NCBI GenBank assembly: GCA_948579355.1
Contig: CAPAOV010000012.1
Location: 7,973 to 71,972, forward strand
Length of the DNA: 64,000 nt
Reading direction: 5' to 3'
Origin: an uncultured Eubacterium sp.
GTDB lineage: Bacteria > Bacillota > Clostridia > Lachnospirales > Lachnospiraceae
Below, in pieces: positions 27,679 through 38,096 of this stretch. Positions within the stretch are counted from its first letter, which is position 1; each line of letters opens with the position of its first letter. A program made the translations under genes and the position numbers. The notes under the pieces were generated by a model. It had not been told where the DNA came from. It was given only the letters and a program-made list of their open reading frames with translations, and searched no databases.

Positions 27679-30600
27679 ATGTGTGAAAGCCAATGTATTA
27701 TAATAGGTTATTTTGAGGAAGAAAACAAAGCGGTTCTATGTGCCCTCAATAATTTGAAAAAAGATATTGAAAAGGTAACTGACTGTGCGGTCAGTTTAAA
27801 GATGCTGAACGCAAAAGAGAATGCGCACAGGGAGGCGGAAGCCTGCGATATTCTTGTTGCCACGAAAAACGTACATACATGGCTTGACGGAGAAGAGGCG
27901 CTTGATAAGTGGGAAGGATATGTTGTGAAGAAGCAGGATGGCACGGTGTATATATGCGGGGCAGACAGACGGGGAACTATTTACGGGATTTATGAGCTGT
28001 CACAGTATTTGGGAGTATCGCCGTGGTACTATTTTGCCGATGTTCCGGTAAAGAAAAAAAGTGGCTTTTCCATTGCCGATGATTTTTATGTAGCAGATTA
28101 TCCCTCGGTGCAGTACAGGGGAATATTTTTAAACGACGAAGAAGAGCTGGAAGAGTGGGCGGCATTACATACTACTGACGGAACAATTGGACCGGAGTTG
28201 TATCAGCGGATATTTGAACTTATCCTCCGCTTAAAAGGGAATTATATCTGGCCTGCCATGCACGTCAATTATTTTCAGGAGAATCCGCAAAATGCGAGGC
28301 TTGCCAATCAGATGGGAATTGTGGTAGGCACATCGCATTGTGACATGCTGATGAGGAGCAACCAAAACGAATGGAATCCGTGGCTTGGCAGTAAGGGCTA
28401 TGTGAGTGACTACGATGCTGTACATTCGAACAAAATGCAGTCCGATGGCGCAGACGGCAGTTGTATTTATTATGACTATTCGCTTCCGGATAAAAACCGC
28501 AGTGTAATCCAGCAATACTGGCGTGAGAGTATAGAAATGAACAGGGATTACGAGGTCTGTTATACGATTGGTATGAGGGGCGTCCATGACTATGGATTTT
28601 CTACTAAAATGATAGATGAGGATTCGTCGCTTACAGACGCAGAGAAAGAGAAAACCAGAATCCGGCTGCTGGAAACAATAATGTCTGACCAGAGAGAGAT
28701 GCTCAAGAGTGAATTGGGGTGTGAATCTGCGGAGGAGATTTTACAGACGTTTATTCCGTATAAGGAAGTTCTTGATTTGTACGATAAGGGGCTTTCTGTT
28801 CCCGACGATGTGACGCTTGTCTGGGTCAATGATAATTTCGGACACATCCGCCGCTATCCAAATACTGAAGAGAAAAAGAGGACAGGAGGACACGGACTCT
28901 ATTATCATGCGTCCTACTGGGGAACTCCTGACATGAGCTATTTGTTTTTTAATACCATTCCTCTTGCACAGACGACACAGGAATTAAAGAAAGCTTATGA
29001 ATCGGGTATTCAAAAAATATGGGTGCTCAATGTCGGGGCGTTGAAACCGCTGGAAATGGATATGGAAGCTTTTTTGCAGTACGGCTGGGACGCGGGAAAG
29101 GAAGCCGTTGTAACTACTGATATTCATGCATATACGGCGCAGTGGTTTGATAAATATTTTTCCGGCGGCTACGGAAACGAGCTGGCGGATTTATATGAAT
29201 CATTTGTGCAGCTTACGAATGCGAGAAAAATTGAGCACATGGTTTCGCTTGCCTTTTCGCAGACCGGTTATGGAGACGAGGCCGGTGAGCGGGTATGCCG
29301 TCTCGAGTACATATTCAACCGCGCCAATGAGATATACGGAAGTCTTCCTGATTGTGAGAAGCCTGCCTTTTTTCAAATGTTTTTATGTAAGGTGCATGCG
29401 TCTTATTATGTAAATCATGCTTTTTATTTTGCCGACAGAAGTATTCTCTCTTATGACAGAGGAAATGACAGGGCAGCCGATTTTTATACGGAGCAGTCAG
29501 GCATGATGATGCGTTATTTGCGCAATATGCTGCGGTATTACAATAAGTATATGTGCGGCGGGAAGTGGGACGGTATACTTACGCCGGATTTATTTCCACC
29601 TCCCACCATCAATTTCTATCCTGTCTGCCAGCCGTCGATACGCAGGAAGAGCGGCGGCCTGAAACTCTTTCTGCCGGATGGCAGCAGTTCTTTTGAGTGC
29701 GGAGAGATTACGTTTTGTCAGGGAGGAACTGACAGGAAATGGTTTGAACTTGGCAATCAGGGAAACCTTGATGTGCCATTTGCCATATGCGGCTGTCCGG
29801 AATGGCTTGATATTTCCGAGACTGAGGGAGAAGTGATGACGGAAAAGAGAATATACCTGACGGTTCGCGACATCCGCCTGTGTGCGGGTCAGTCGGCGTT
29901 TATGGAAATCCGTGACTTTGTTGATAATAAGACAATAAGGTTAGAAGTAAAGGCAGAGCCGTCACTGGCGGCTGCAGATTGTAATAACGTGGAGGCAGAC
30001 GGAGCGGTTTGTCTGTTTGCCGACAGCTATGAGGCGCAGACAGGGGAAGCAGACGGAGCATGCTGGAGAAAAGTATATGGTGTGGGAAGAGGCTTTGGCA
30101 ATGTGATGACGGCTTATGCGCCCGATGATGTTTTGGCAGATGGTTTGGACGTTGAAACTGCCCCATGTCTGGAATATTCTTTCCTATTAAAAAGCGAGGG
30201 AGAATTTGAACTTGAAATTACAAGGTGTCTTACTCTTGACGCGCGGGGCAGAATCCGGTTTGCGGTAGGGATTGACAAGAACCCTCCTGTGGTCGTGGAG
30301 TCGCCGACGACAGACGAGTGGACAGGGGCATGGAAAGAGAGCGTTTTAAATAACGGGGAAAAGCTTTCCCTGCGGCTGCCACTGCTAAGAGCAGGAAAAC
30401 ATACGCTGCAATTATATATGATTGACAGGTATGTCTCAATTCATAAGATAAATGTATATACGGAGAAGAAAAAGAATACCTTTTTCGGTTTTTCTTCTGT
30501 ACACTACCGCGAGGATATCCCACATATTAATATGAAAGAACTGGCTGCCATTCAGACTGATATGTATAGGATGGCGGCGGATAGCGATATTCTTCCTGAT

Positions 30601-31290
30601 GTGGTGTACGCCGATGAAGAATTTTGGAAGTATAACCGGATATACAGAAAGAATGACACGACAAGAAAGGCGGTTCGTGGCGTCCGCCGCTATGAAGATT
30701 ACTATGACGGAAACGGCGTTGCGGATATTACGGATATGTTTGCAAAAGGCGTTTTTCAGGAGAGAGACGGGATACTTTCGCTGGAGGCGGAGTATACGCT
30801 TGAAAATTCCGCCCACGCGTATCTGACGCCGGATGTTTCGGGTTCCAGATATTGGAGCCATGTGCGCGCGCAGACGGATGGCGGAACAGGACTCGCCATG
30901 CAGGTATTCGGGCCGCCCTACACATGGGATAATCCGAACGAGGCGCCGGCCATGCATTTCCGCGTCAATATATCGGAAGCCGGAGATTATAAAGCATGGC
31001 TTCTTACCCTGTATGCAGACGATATGTCGGATACATGTTACTTCGCTGTTGATGGTGAGATTCTGCCGTTAAGTGAACAGCACAGGGAGGGCCGGCTGTT
31101 TAATTATGCGACGGCACATATTTATTTCTGGTGTCTCACGGGAAGTATCCGGCTGGAAGAGGGCGAGCATACATTCTCGATTTATGCCGCCGATACGGGC
31201 ATGCAGATAGATAGAATTTATTTGAGCAGAGGGGAGGAACTCCCGCCTGTCGATAATGAGTGGAAGAGTTCGCAGAGGGCAGGGAAGTGA
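27679..31290 (+). CDS. Cytoplasmic xylan alpha-1,2-glucuronidase, GH115
   Basis: A 1203-residue GH115 enzyme without signal peptide. It should remove (4-O-methyl-)glucuronic acid from xylo-oligosaccharides after import. The N-terminal domain (about 1-140) ends in GTIYGIYELSQYLGVSPW and the catalytic barrel begins at YRGIFLNDEE (about 143); GNYIWPAMHVNYF, MRGVHDYGF, WVNDNFGHIRRYP and NVGALKPLEMDMEAF are conserved with the second GH115 in this window. The C-terminal domain (about 1040-1200) has the SRYWSHV and GMQIDRIYL motifs. GGAG precedes the ATG. Its partner at 32.8-37.1 kb is secreted. Confidence 0.92.
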   Translation: MCESQCIIIGYFEEENKAVLCALNNLKKDIEKVTDCAVSLKMLNAKENAHREAEACDILVATKNVHTWLDGEEALDKWEGYVVKKQDGTVYICGADRRGTIYGIYELSQYLGVSPWYYFADVPVKKKSGFSIADDFYVADYPSVQYRGIFLNDEEELEEWAALHTTDGTIGPELYQRIFELILRLKGNYIWPAMHVNYFQENPQNARLANQMGIVVGTSHCDMLMRSNQNEWNPWLGSKGYVSDYDAVHSNKMQSDGADGSCIYYDYSLPDKNRSVIQQYWRESIEMNRDYEVCYTIGMRGVHDYGFSTKMIDEDSSLTDAEKEKTRIRLLETIMSDQREMLKSELGCESAEEILQTFIPYKEVLDLYDKGLSVPDDVTLVWVNDNFGHIRRYPNTEEKKRTGGHGLYYHASYWGTPDMSYLFFNTIPLAQTTQELKKAYESGIQKIWVLNVGALKPLEMDMEAFLQYGWDAGKEAVVTTDIHAYTAQWFDKYFSGGYGNELADLYESFVQLTNARKIEHMVSLAFSQTGYGDEAGERVCRLEYIFNRANEIYGSLPDCEKPAFFQMFLCKVHASYYVNHAFYFADRSILSYDRGNDRAADFYTEQSGMMMRYLRNMLRYYNKYMCGGKWDGILTPDLFPPPTINFYPVCQPSIRRKSGGLKLFLPDGSSSFECGEITFCQGGTDRKWFELGNQGNLDVPFAICGCPEWLDISETEGEVMTEKRIYLTVRDIRLCAGQSAFMEIRDFVDNKTIRLEVKAEPSLAAADCNNVEADGAVCLFADSYEAQTGEADGACWRKVYGVGRGFGNVMTAYAPDDVLADGLDVETAPCLEYSFLLKSEGEFELEITRCLTLDARGRIRFAVGIDKNPPVVVESPTTDEWTGAWKESVLNNGEKLSLRLPLLRAGKHTLQLYMIDRYVSIHKINVYTEKKKNTFFGFSSVHYREDIPHINMKELAAIQTDMYRMAADSDILPDVVYADEEFWKYNRIYRKNDTTRKAVRGVRRYEDYYDGNGVADITDMFAKGVFQERDGILSLEAEYTLENSAHAYLTPDVSGSRYWSHVRAQTDGGTGLAMQVFGPPYTWDNPNEAPAMHFRVNISEAGDYKAWLLTLYADDMSDTCYFAVDGEILPLSEQHREGRLFNYATAHIYFWCLTGSIRLEEGEHTFSIYAADTGMQIDRIYLSRGEELPPVDNEWKSSQRAGK

Positions 31291-31317
31291 TTATACCAAC
31301 CCTCATTCATGTTGTGC

Positions 31318-31740
31318 CTATTTCATGTATTTGTGCTTTTCTAAAAAATCATGAGGGGTCTCAGCCTGAATTGAAGAATTTTTATAATCTTGAGTGTTTC
31401 TTGTGATGATACACTCTGCTCTGACTTCCTCTGCACACTTTTCCTGTAGGCAGTCTTCAAAATCCTCAAAATCTTTCTTCTCTAGTGCGCTCAGAACTTT
31501 TTCATGAGATGCACCTGTTACGTTTAAAACCTTTAAAATTCCGAGAAGTAAAAGGCGGCGTTCTTTGTTTGAAAACATTTTTCGTAATATGAAAAAAATA
31601 TTGGAAACAGAGTGGAACGCAATGTATCCTTTTATTTCCTGTCTTGCACATAACTCCAGAATTTTTCGAGATTCTGTCGCAAAAGGTTTCCGACTAACGA
31701 TGACATCCAGAATAATATTTGTATCAACTAAAATTACCAT
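31318..31740 (-). CDS. PIN-domain toxin
   Basis: A 140-residue VapC-like PIN nuclease. Acidic metal-binding residues are seen in LVDTNIILDV at the N-terminus, in the central EKKDFEDFEDCLQ and in the late ITRNTQDY. PIN toxins cleave RNA and are neutralised by a co-encoded antitoxin; the small gene overlapping its start is that partner. The ATG at 31740 gives the conserved N-terminus. Confidence 0.88.
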   Translation of the reverse strand: MVILVDTNIILDVIVSRKPFATESRKILELCARQEIKGYIAFHSVSNIFFILRKMFSNKERRLLLLGILKVLNVTGASHEKVLSALEKKDFEDFEDCLQEKCAEEVRAECIITRNTQDYKNSSIQAETPHDFLEKHKYMK

Positions 31741-31963
31741 ACTTTTCCTCCAGTCCTTCTGCCAGTGCTTCCTTTTCATTAAAATCCTCTGGCAGCCTCC
31801 CCGCAAAAGATTCGATAATTCGAAGTCCCTCCAGTCCTTCTTCTATGTTCTGGTTTTGCTTTGTGCTACGTCTGTAGTTTTTTAGCAACGTTACAACACT
31901 GGTCATTTCGGATTCATCAAATTCATCTAAGAGCTGATATGCCTCCTGCCTTAATGCTGTCAT
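31724..31963 (-). CDS. Antitoxin of the PIN-domain toxin
   Basis: A 79-residue, acidic, mostly helical protein overlapping the PIN gene by 17 bp. I recognise no named DNA-binding fold, but the size, order and overlap are those of an antitoxin. The ATG at 31963 has an excellent GGAGGTGAT upstream; the frame continues to 32026 through the promoter. Confidence 0.78.
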   Translation of the reverse strand: MTALRQEAYQLLDEFDESEMTSVVTLLKNYRRSTKQNQNIEEGLEGLRIIESFAGRLPEDFNEKEALAEGLEEKYGNFS

Positions 31964-31991
31964 ACATTCATCACCTCCCATAACTTTCTTA

Positions 31992-32026
31992 CTAGTGATT
32001 ATACTAGAATTTTTTCCTGCCTGCAA
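31992..32026 (-). promoter_or_regulatory. Promoter with overlapping palindromic operator for the PIN toxin-antitoxin pair
   Basis: On the minus strand TTGCAG (32026-32021) and TATAAT (32003-31998) are 17 bp apart. The -10 box is embedded in the palindrome CTAGT-GATTAT-ACTAG (31992-32007), a good position for autorepression by the antitoxin complex. Confidence 0.7.
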
Positions 32027-32172
32027 TTCTTTTATGATACGCTACTCGTCAAAGCTGGTCTTTTACAGGGCGGCATGATATAATGGGGATAAAAAATCCC
32101 TTGCTTATCATTGGAAACAGGCTTATTATGTTAGTAAGGGGCGTTATGTCCGAAACCGGAAAGGAGGAAGCC

Positions 32173-32811
32173 ATGAGGGAACGCTGGAAGAAAATCCGAA
32201 CGGGAACGCTTACGATTGCATTTATCATTATAGGGATATTAGAATATGGGGCGTTAATGAAATATTTTGATTTGCCGCAGGTAATGTTAATCGTACCGCT
32301 TATAGGGGCAGCGTCTTACATATTTTTAAAGAAATCGTGCTTAACGGTTTTTGGCTGTACAGCTTTATGTTCAGCCCTCTATCAGCTTGTTGCCGGTGAC
32401 GCCAATGCGATTGCCCGTCTGCAGACGAATGCCGTAAGTATTGCCATAATACTTTTTCAGTGTTTGATTGTCCTGCTTATTCTGGAAGCAATCGGTATCG
32501 GTGGGGGCGCTTTGATTTGCCTGTCGCGAAACCGAGATAAAAAATCAGCGGTTAGAATTACTGCCTGTATATTAGGCGTACTTGTGACGGTAGGTCTGTA
32601 TCTTGCCATTTATCACAATCCATTGTATCCGCTGACGGCGCGAATAGAGTTAAACCGATATGTGGAAGAAAATCTGACGGATTATCCAATTGCCAATAAA
32701 ATGGTCTATTATTCGCTGCCGAATTTGAATTATGAATGCCGTGTAGCGATGTCAGATGGCAAAATCCGTATCGTAGGTTATGATATTGAGGGAAAAATTT
32801 CAGAACAGTAA
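32173..32811 (+). CDS. Multi-pass membrane protein of unknown function
   Basis: A 212-residue protein with about five hydrophobic segments (for example IAFIIIGILEYGAL, VMLIVPLIGAASYIFL, AVSIAIILFQCLIVLLIL and ACILGVLVTVGLYLAIY) and a C-terminal soluble tail of about 50 residues containing YECRVAMSDGKIRIVGYDI. I do not recognise the family. The ATG at 32173 has AAAGGAGG upstream. It precedes the secreted GH115 gene by about 20 bp and may share its transcript. Confidence 0.7.
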   Translation: MRERWKKIRTGTLTIAFIIIGILEYGALMKYFDLPQVMLIVPLIGAASYIFLKKSCLTVFGCTALCSALYQLVAGDANAIARLQTNAVSIAIILFQCLIVLLILEAIGIGGGALICLSRNRDKKSAVRITACILGVLVTVGLYLAIYHNPLYPLTARIELNRYVEENLTDYPIANKMVYYSLPNLNYECRVAMSDGKIRIVGYDIEGKISEQ

Positions 32812-32832
32812 AATGAAAAGGAGATGGTATTT

Positions 32833-35800
32833 TTGAAAAATCACAGAGGAACGAAGAAACGTTTCATGGCAGTTGCGTTATCTCTTGCCATGATAGCAAC
32901 CGCTGCGGCGGGAACGGGTAATCCGGCAGCGGCGGCCAAGGCGGTCAAAGTAAAGAAGCTTACGCTCAAAAAGCCAGTGATTCGCACATTGGCGTTGAAA
33001 AAGGGCGAGAGCTACCGTTTAAAATGGAAAGTAAAGCCGGCAAAAGGGGCATTGAAATTTACTTCCAGTAAAAAATCGGTTGTCTCCGTCAACAAAAAGG
33101 GTAAGCTGAAAGCGAAAAAGGCAGGCAAAGCAACGATTACCATTGCCAGCAAAACAAAACCAAAGAAATCAGTAAAAATAAAAGTAACCGTATACAAGAA
33201 GTTTAAAAAAGCTTCCAAAGTTAAATTATCGGCGGAAAATACGTCGATTGCGGCAGGTTCGACAACGGAACTAAAAGCTGTCGTCAATCCGTCTAAGGCG
33301 ACGGTGAAGAAAGTGACCTTTGCAAGTAAGGATAAAAAGATTGCCACCGTGAGCAGTAAAGGCGTGGTTACAGGGAAAAAGCAGGGAACTACGACGATTA
33401 CAGCCTATGCCAAAGATGGCCGCGGCGCCAAAGCGTCCATCAAGATTACTGTTATGGCCGAGAGTAATACGATACCGCAGCAAACGCCGGGCAATGATAA
33501 TAAAGGAACGGCTTCGGCCGAACCTACGCCGACGGAAGTGCCGGTTTTAAAACAAAATGAACCGGGCAGCTTTATTCTTGCTTCCGATGTTTCTTCCGCG
33601 GATATTTATGTAGATAAAAAGGGCGCTGATTATGACGGTCTTTCCCTGATTGCACAGTCGTTTCAGGAGGATGTCAATATCGTATCGGCCAAAGGGGCAA
33701 AACCACGTGTTGTAGATACGGCCTCTGCGATTCGCGAGTCGGCTGTCATTGCCGGTTCCATAGGAAATAACGACATCATCGATAAGCTTATTGCGGACGG
33801 AAAACTGGATGTATCAGACATTGCTAAGAAAACTGAGACGTATAAGGTTCAGGTAGTAGAGAATCCGGCCGAGGGACTGACAAGCGCCCTTGTGATTGTC
33901 GGCAGCGACAAGCGCGGCACGATATACGGTATCTACCACATTTCCGAGATGATGGGAGTTTCCCCGTGGGTATACTGGGGCGATGTGACGCCGGTGAAGA
34001 AAGACAAAATTTCGTTTACCAACGAGAGTTATACTTATACTTCGAAAGAGCCGTCGGTCAAATACCGTGGTATCTTCCTCAATGACGAGGCGCCGTCGCT
34101 GACCGGCTGGGTAAAGAAAAAGTTCGGTAATTATAACTCAAAGTTTTATGATAACGTATATGAGTTGATTCTCCGCTGCAAGGGAAATTATCTGTGGCCG
34201 GCCATGTGGTCGAACACTTTCAGTGAAGACGGCGGTAAGGAGGGCAGGCTGGCGAATGCCGAACTGGCAGATAAATACGGCATTATCATGGGAACTTCCC
34301 ACCATGAGCCACTGTGCCGAGCCGGCAATGAGTGGCAGTCAAAATATAAAAAATACAGTACGAGTAACAAATGGGATTTTAATTCCAATGAAGAGGGAAT
34401 TACCAATTTCTGGCGTGACGGTGTAAAACGAAACATGCCGTTTGAGAATGTTTATACTCTTGGTATGCGTGGCGAAGCCGATTCGGCGCTGGGCGGAACC
34501 GTGGCAGATAATATTAATCTGTTAAAGAAAGTTATTACAACACAGAAAAATATATTAAAAGAAAATAATCTGCAAAATGCGCCGCAGGTACTTACGGTGT
34601 ACAAAGAAGTAGAAGATTTCTGGCATGGCACGTCGCAGGTGGCCGGTCTGAAGAAATGGAATGTCCTCGATGATGTAATGATTATGTTGTGCGACGACAA
34701 CTTCGGTAATATGCGTACATTGCCAGAGGGCGAAGACTGTAACCGCAAAGGCGGCTGGGGTATGTATTATCATTTCGATTATCACGGCGGCCCGACTTCC
34801 TATGAGTGGGTGAATACGGTACAGCTTGATAAAGTATGGGAACAGATGTCGCTTGCTTATGAGCACGGCGTCGACGATATGTGGATTGTCAATGTCGGCG
34901 ATTTGAAACCGATGGAAATGAATATTTCCTACTTCCTCGACCTCGCTTATGATTATGATACATGGGGAAAAGATGGTGGAAACAAGACCGATGCGTATAT
35001 GGAAAAATGGGTGCAGCAGCAATTCGGGGACGCCTTGAATCAGGAACAGCAGCAGGCAGTACAAACGTTGCTGGAAGACTATACATGGTTAAATGGTTCC
35101 TGCAAACCGGAGGTTGTTTCTTCGGTGACGTACGACGCTTCCAACTATAACGAGGCACAGAGAATGCTGGGCCGGATTGAAGATATGATAAGCAGGGCAA
35201 AGACATATCAGGAAGTGGTGCCGGAGCGTCTGCAGGCGGCGTACTTCCAGTTTGTATACTTCCCTGTCGTGGCGTCGGCCAACGTGGCGAAAATGCAGAT
35301 TTGCAGCGGGCTCAATAAGTATTACTATAATGAGAAGAGTTCAAACGCCAACTTATACGCGATTATGGTAGATGAATGTATTGCTCTCGATAAGGAACTT
35401 CAGGAGACATATAATAAAAATATGCCAGGTGTTGGCAACAAATGGGAGAAGATGATGAGTTCCCCGCACGTAGGCTATACGTCATGGGATTCTGCCGGAT
35501 GGAAATACCCGACAGCCAAATGGCTGAAGCCGGCGGAGGGAACGAAGATGTCAGTTTCCGTGGAAAATCGTGCAGAGACAGTTACAGATGGTCAGATTGT
35601 GCTGGATGATTTTACCAATATCAATCAGGAGTCCTACACGGTAACGCTTTCCAATCAGGGAGCCAATATGTACAACTATACGGCGACAGCCGGCGAGGAC
35701 TGGATTAAGCTGTCAAAGAAAACCGGCTCCGTTAAAATGCAGGACACGTTTGAAATATCAGTTGACTGGGATAAGGTATCGGCAGACAAGACAGGTTCTG

Positions 35801-37137
35801 TCGTAATCCAGAGCGGAGATAGTAAGGTGACGGTAGCGGTTTCGGCTAAAGTATTTGATACGTCGAAACTTGCGGATAAGACATATGTGTACGCCAACGG
35901 TTACGCTTCAATTTTACCGGGCAATTATACGAAAAAACAAGATAATGCGGATGGAGCAACCGTACTTGTCATGAAAGGTTATGGCAAGATGGGAGAATCG
36001 CTGAAAATACAACCGGCAGATAAGAGATATGGAAAAGATGCCTCCAAGGCGCCATACGCAGAATACAGCGTATATGTGCCAGCAGAGGGCGACTATAAAG
36101 TTACGGTATACAGTGCGCCGTCCAATAATATTGAGAGAGACGATGTAGGTATCTATTATGGATTGTCGGTTAATGCGGGACAAGTACAGACAGTAAATAC
36201 GGTAGACAGCAATACATTTGTGCCGGGAACTTATAATTGTACGTGGCCGGATGATGTAAAAAATAATGGCAGAAAGACGGAGCGCACGGCAAACTTCAAG
36301 ACAGGTGTCAATACTATCCGTATTTATGCGGCAGACCCGGCATTTGTATTACAGAAAGTGGTTGTTTCCGCACAAAGCGTACAGAAGAGCCATTTCGGGC
36401 CGGAAGAGAGTTATTATGTCGGTAAGAAGCCGGCTGCCAAGACGGCGCAGATGGGATTGGCGTTTGACCGCTTTGCGATTCCGGGAAACATTAATGCTTC
36501 CTCTTATGATGGAAGTACGGCATATGCGGAGAGCTGCACAATGAAAGCGGGAGAGGAATACAAATATTCAACTGTTCTCACAGAGTGGGAGACATATCAG
36601 TTCGGTATCAACGGCTCTTCTGCGGATGGAGGCGAGGTAGAACTGTACTGGAACGACACGTTGCTTGGCAGCGTGTCGCCCGGCACGCAGGAAAAAAATT
36701 ACCGCTTAAAAGAATCAAAAATAATTAAAGTGAGCGACGGATTTTTCAAGGTAAAAGTGAAAAAGGGTACGGTCAAAATGAATCATATTATAACGGAGAC
36801 AAAAAAGTTCTATGATGTTCCCGGCTATATAGATGCTGTCGGCTATGAGGGAAGTGATGAAACAGGCAGTGAGCTTGTGGCAGAAAAGGATAAATCATAT
36901 GAATACAGCATCCGTGTGGCAGCAGATGGGGCATATCAATTTGGCGTAGTTGGCTCTTCTACACAGAATGCCAAAGTAACGCTCTATAACGGCGATGCTA
37001 AAATTGGCGAGGTGACGCTTGGGGCGCAAAAGAAGACATACTCTCTCGCGCAGACGGCTGATTTAAAAGCAGGGAAAGCGGTTCTGCGGATGGAAGTAAG
37101 CGGGGGAGCGGCTTCCATAAGCCGGCTTATCTGTTAG
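32833..37137 (+). CDS. Secreted xylan alpha-1,2-glucuronidase, GH115, with Ig-like and C-terminal beta repeats
   Basis: A 1434-residue protein: signal peptide (about 1-35), two Big_2-type domains (about 37-120 and 125-205), a short Pro/Thr linker, a complete GH115 core (KRGTIYGIYHISEMMGVSPW, YRGIFLNDEAP, GNYLWPAMWSNTF, MRGEADSALGG, LCDDNFGNMRTLP, NVGDLKPMEMNISYF), and two C-terminal beta domains of about 115 residues (YQFGINGSS and YQFGVVGSS) that may bind sugars. It acts outside the cell on polymeric glucuronoxylan. The start is TTG at 32833, 9 bp after AAAAGGAG; an ATG at 32824 directly abuts that site and is unlikely. Confidence 0.92.
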   Translation: MKNHRGTKKRFMAVALSLAMIATAAAGTGNPAAAAKAVKVKKLTLKKPVIRTLALKKGESYRLKWKVKPAKGALKFTSSKKSVVSVNKKGKLKAKKAGKATITIASKTKPKKSVKIKVTVYKKFKKASKVKLSAENTSIAAGSTTELKAVVNPSKATVKKVTFASKDKKIATVSSKGVVTGKKQGTTTITAYAKDGRGAKASIKITVMAESNTIPQQTPGNDNKGTASAEPTPTEVPVLKQNEPGSFILASDVSSADIYVDKKGADYDGLSLIAQSFQEDVNIVSAKGAKPRVVDTASAIRESAVIAGSIGNNDIIDKLIADGKLDVSDIAKKTETYKVQVVENPAEGLTSALVIVGSDKRGTIYGIYHISEMMGVSPWVYWGDVTPVKKDKISFTNESYTYTSKEPSVKYRGIFLNDEAPSLTGWVKKKFGNYNSKFYDNVYELILRCKGNYLWPAMWSNTFSEDGGKEGRLANAELADKYGIIMGTSHHEPLCRAGNEWQSKYKKYSTSNKWDFNSNEEGITNFWRDGVKRNMPFENVYTLGMRGEADSALGGTVADNINLLKKVITTQKNILKENNLQNAPQVLTVYKEVEDFWHGTSQVAGLKKWNVLDDVMIMLCDDNFGNMRTLPEGEDCNRKGGWGMYYHFDYHGGPTSYEWVNTVQLDKVWEQMSLAYEHGVDDMWIVNVGDLKPMEMNISYFLDLAYDYDTWGKDGGNKTDAYMEKWVQQQFGDALNQEQQQAVQTLLEDYTWLNGSCKPEVVSSVTYDASNYNEAQRMLGRIEDMISRAKTYQEVVPERLQAAYFQFVYFPVVASANVAKMQICSGLNKYYYNEKSSNANLYAIMVDECIALDKELQETYNKNMPGVGNKWEKMMSSPHVGYTSWDSAGWKYPTAKWLKPAEGTKMSVSVENRAETVTDGQIVLDDFTNINQESYTVTLSNQGANMYNYTATAGEDWIKLSKKTGSVKMQDTFEISVDWDKVSADKTGSVVIQSGDSKVTVAVSAKVFDTSKLADKTYVYANGYASILPGNYTKKQDNADGATVLVMKGYGKMGESLKIQPADKRYGKDASKAPYAEYSVYVPAEGDYKVTVYSAPSNNIERDDVGIYYGLSVNAGQVQTVNTVDSNTFVPGTYNCTWPDDVKNNGRKTERTANFKTGVNTIRIYAADPAFVLQKVVVSAQSVQKSHFGPEESYYVGKKPAAKTAQMGLAFDRFAIPGNINASSYDGSTAYAESCTMKAGEEYKYSTVLTEWETYQFGINGSSADGGEVELYWNDTLLGSVSPGTQEKNYRLKESKIIKVSDGFFKVKVKKGTVKMNHIITETKKFYDVPGYIDAVGYEGSDETGSELVAEKDKSYEYSIRVAADGAYQFGVVGSSTQNAKVTLYNGDAKIGEVTLGAQKKTYSLAQTADLKAGKAVLRMEVSGGAASISRLIC

Positions 37138-37154
37138 CCTGACGATGGCAGGCG

Positions 37155-38096
37155 CTACAAAGTACCCAGACTGCGCAGCAGGAAAATCCACGCCGTGAGT
37201 GTAATCGAGGATAACAATGTGGTAAGCACGATAATACTTAACGTTAATACATCGTCATTGCCCGTATTTTTTACCATAATGTAGCAGGATACCGTTGTCG
37301 GGGAACCGACCATAATGAGAATTGCCATCAATTCCTGATTGCGGTAGCCCAGATACACTGCTAACGGCAGGACAAGAGCTGCCAGTAAAACGAGTTTAAT
37401 AAACGAGGCCGCCAGTGCGGGCCTGATTTTCTTTATTGCTTTCCGCCCCTCAAAAGACGCTCCGATTGAAATGAGCGCCAGCGGGGTTGCCGTACTGGCG
37501 ATGCTGTCAATCATTTTATCCATAAAAACAGGCAGATGGATATTTAAAAAAGCAAATGGCAGCGCCACAAAAATACTGATTAAAATGGGATTCTTAAAAA
37601 TATCTGTCAGAGTTGTCCGGATATCCGGTTTTCGCTCACTGTGTGTTCCCTTTAACGTAAGAATGATTACAGCAAAAATATTGAACAGAGGAACGGCTCC
37701 GATAATCATAAGAGGAGCCATACCGGCGCCGTCATACATATTGTCAATAAAAGCGAGTCCAAGGATGGCGGCGCTGCTTCGATATGATGCTTGAATAAAG
37801 GCGCCCTGCTCTTCTTTACTTTTCATAAGAAGAGAGGTCAGTCCCCAGAGGGATAGAATAATAACAAGGGTTACCATAAAACAGAACAGCACATAGCCCC
37901 CGTCAAACTTACTCCGCACATCATTTTTTGTGATATCTTTAAAGACAAGGGCAGGTAGAGCCGCCATAAAAACATAACGGTCTGCCGTTTTCGTAAAAGC
38001 CTCATTAATAATATGAAGTTTTATTAGTATCTTCCCGAGTATCATAATTAAAAAAATCGGTAAGGTGGCATTTATGCTGTAAAAAAAGTTGTCCAT
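37155..38096 (-). CDS. AEC-family (auxin efflux carrier) transporter
   Basis: A 313-residue membrane protein with about ten hydrophobic segments in two halves, typical of the AEC/bile-acid-transporter-like fold (LPIFLIMILGKILIKLHII, MAALPALVFKDI, VGSPTTVSCYIMVKN). AEC proteins export organic acids or related anions; the substrate here is unknown. The ATG at 38096 has GAGGG upstream. It is convergent with the secreted GH115 gene. Confidence 0.85.
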   Translation of the reverse strand: MDNFFYSINATLPIFLIMILGKILIKLHIINEAFTKTADRYVFMAALPALVFKDITKNDVRSKFDGGYVLFCFMVTLVIILSLWGLTSLLMKSKEEQGAFIQASYRSSAAILGLAFIDNMYDGAGMAPLMIIGAVPLFNIFAVIILTLKGTHSERKPDIRTTLTDIFKNPILISIFVALPFAFLNIHLPVFMDKMIDSIASTATPLALISIGASFEGRKAIKKIRPALAASFIKLVLLAALVLPLAVYLGYRNQELMAILIMVGSPTTVSCYIMVKNTGNDDVLTLSIIVLTTLLSSITLTAWIFLLRSLGTL

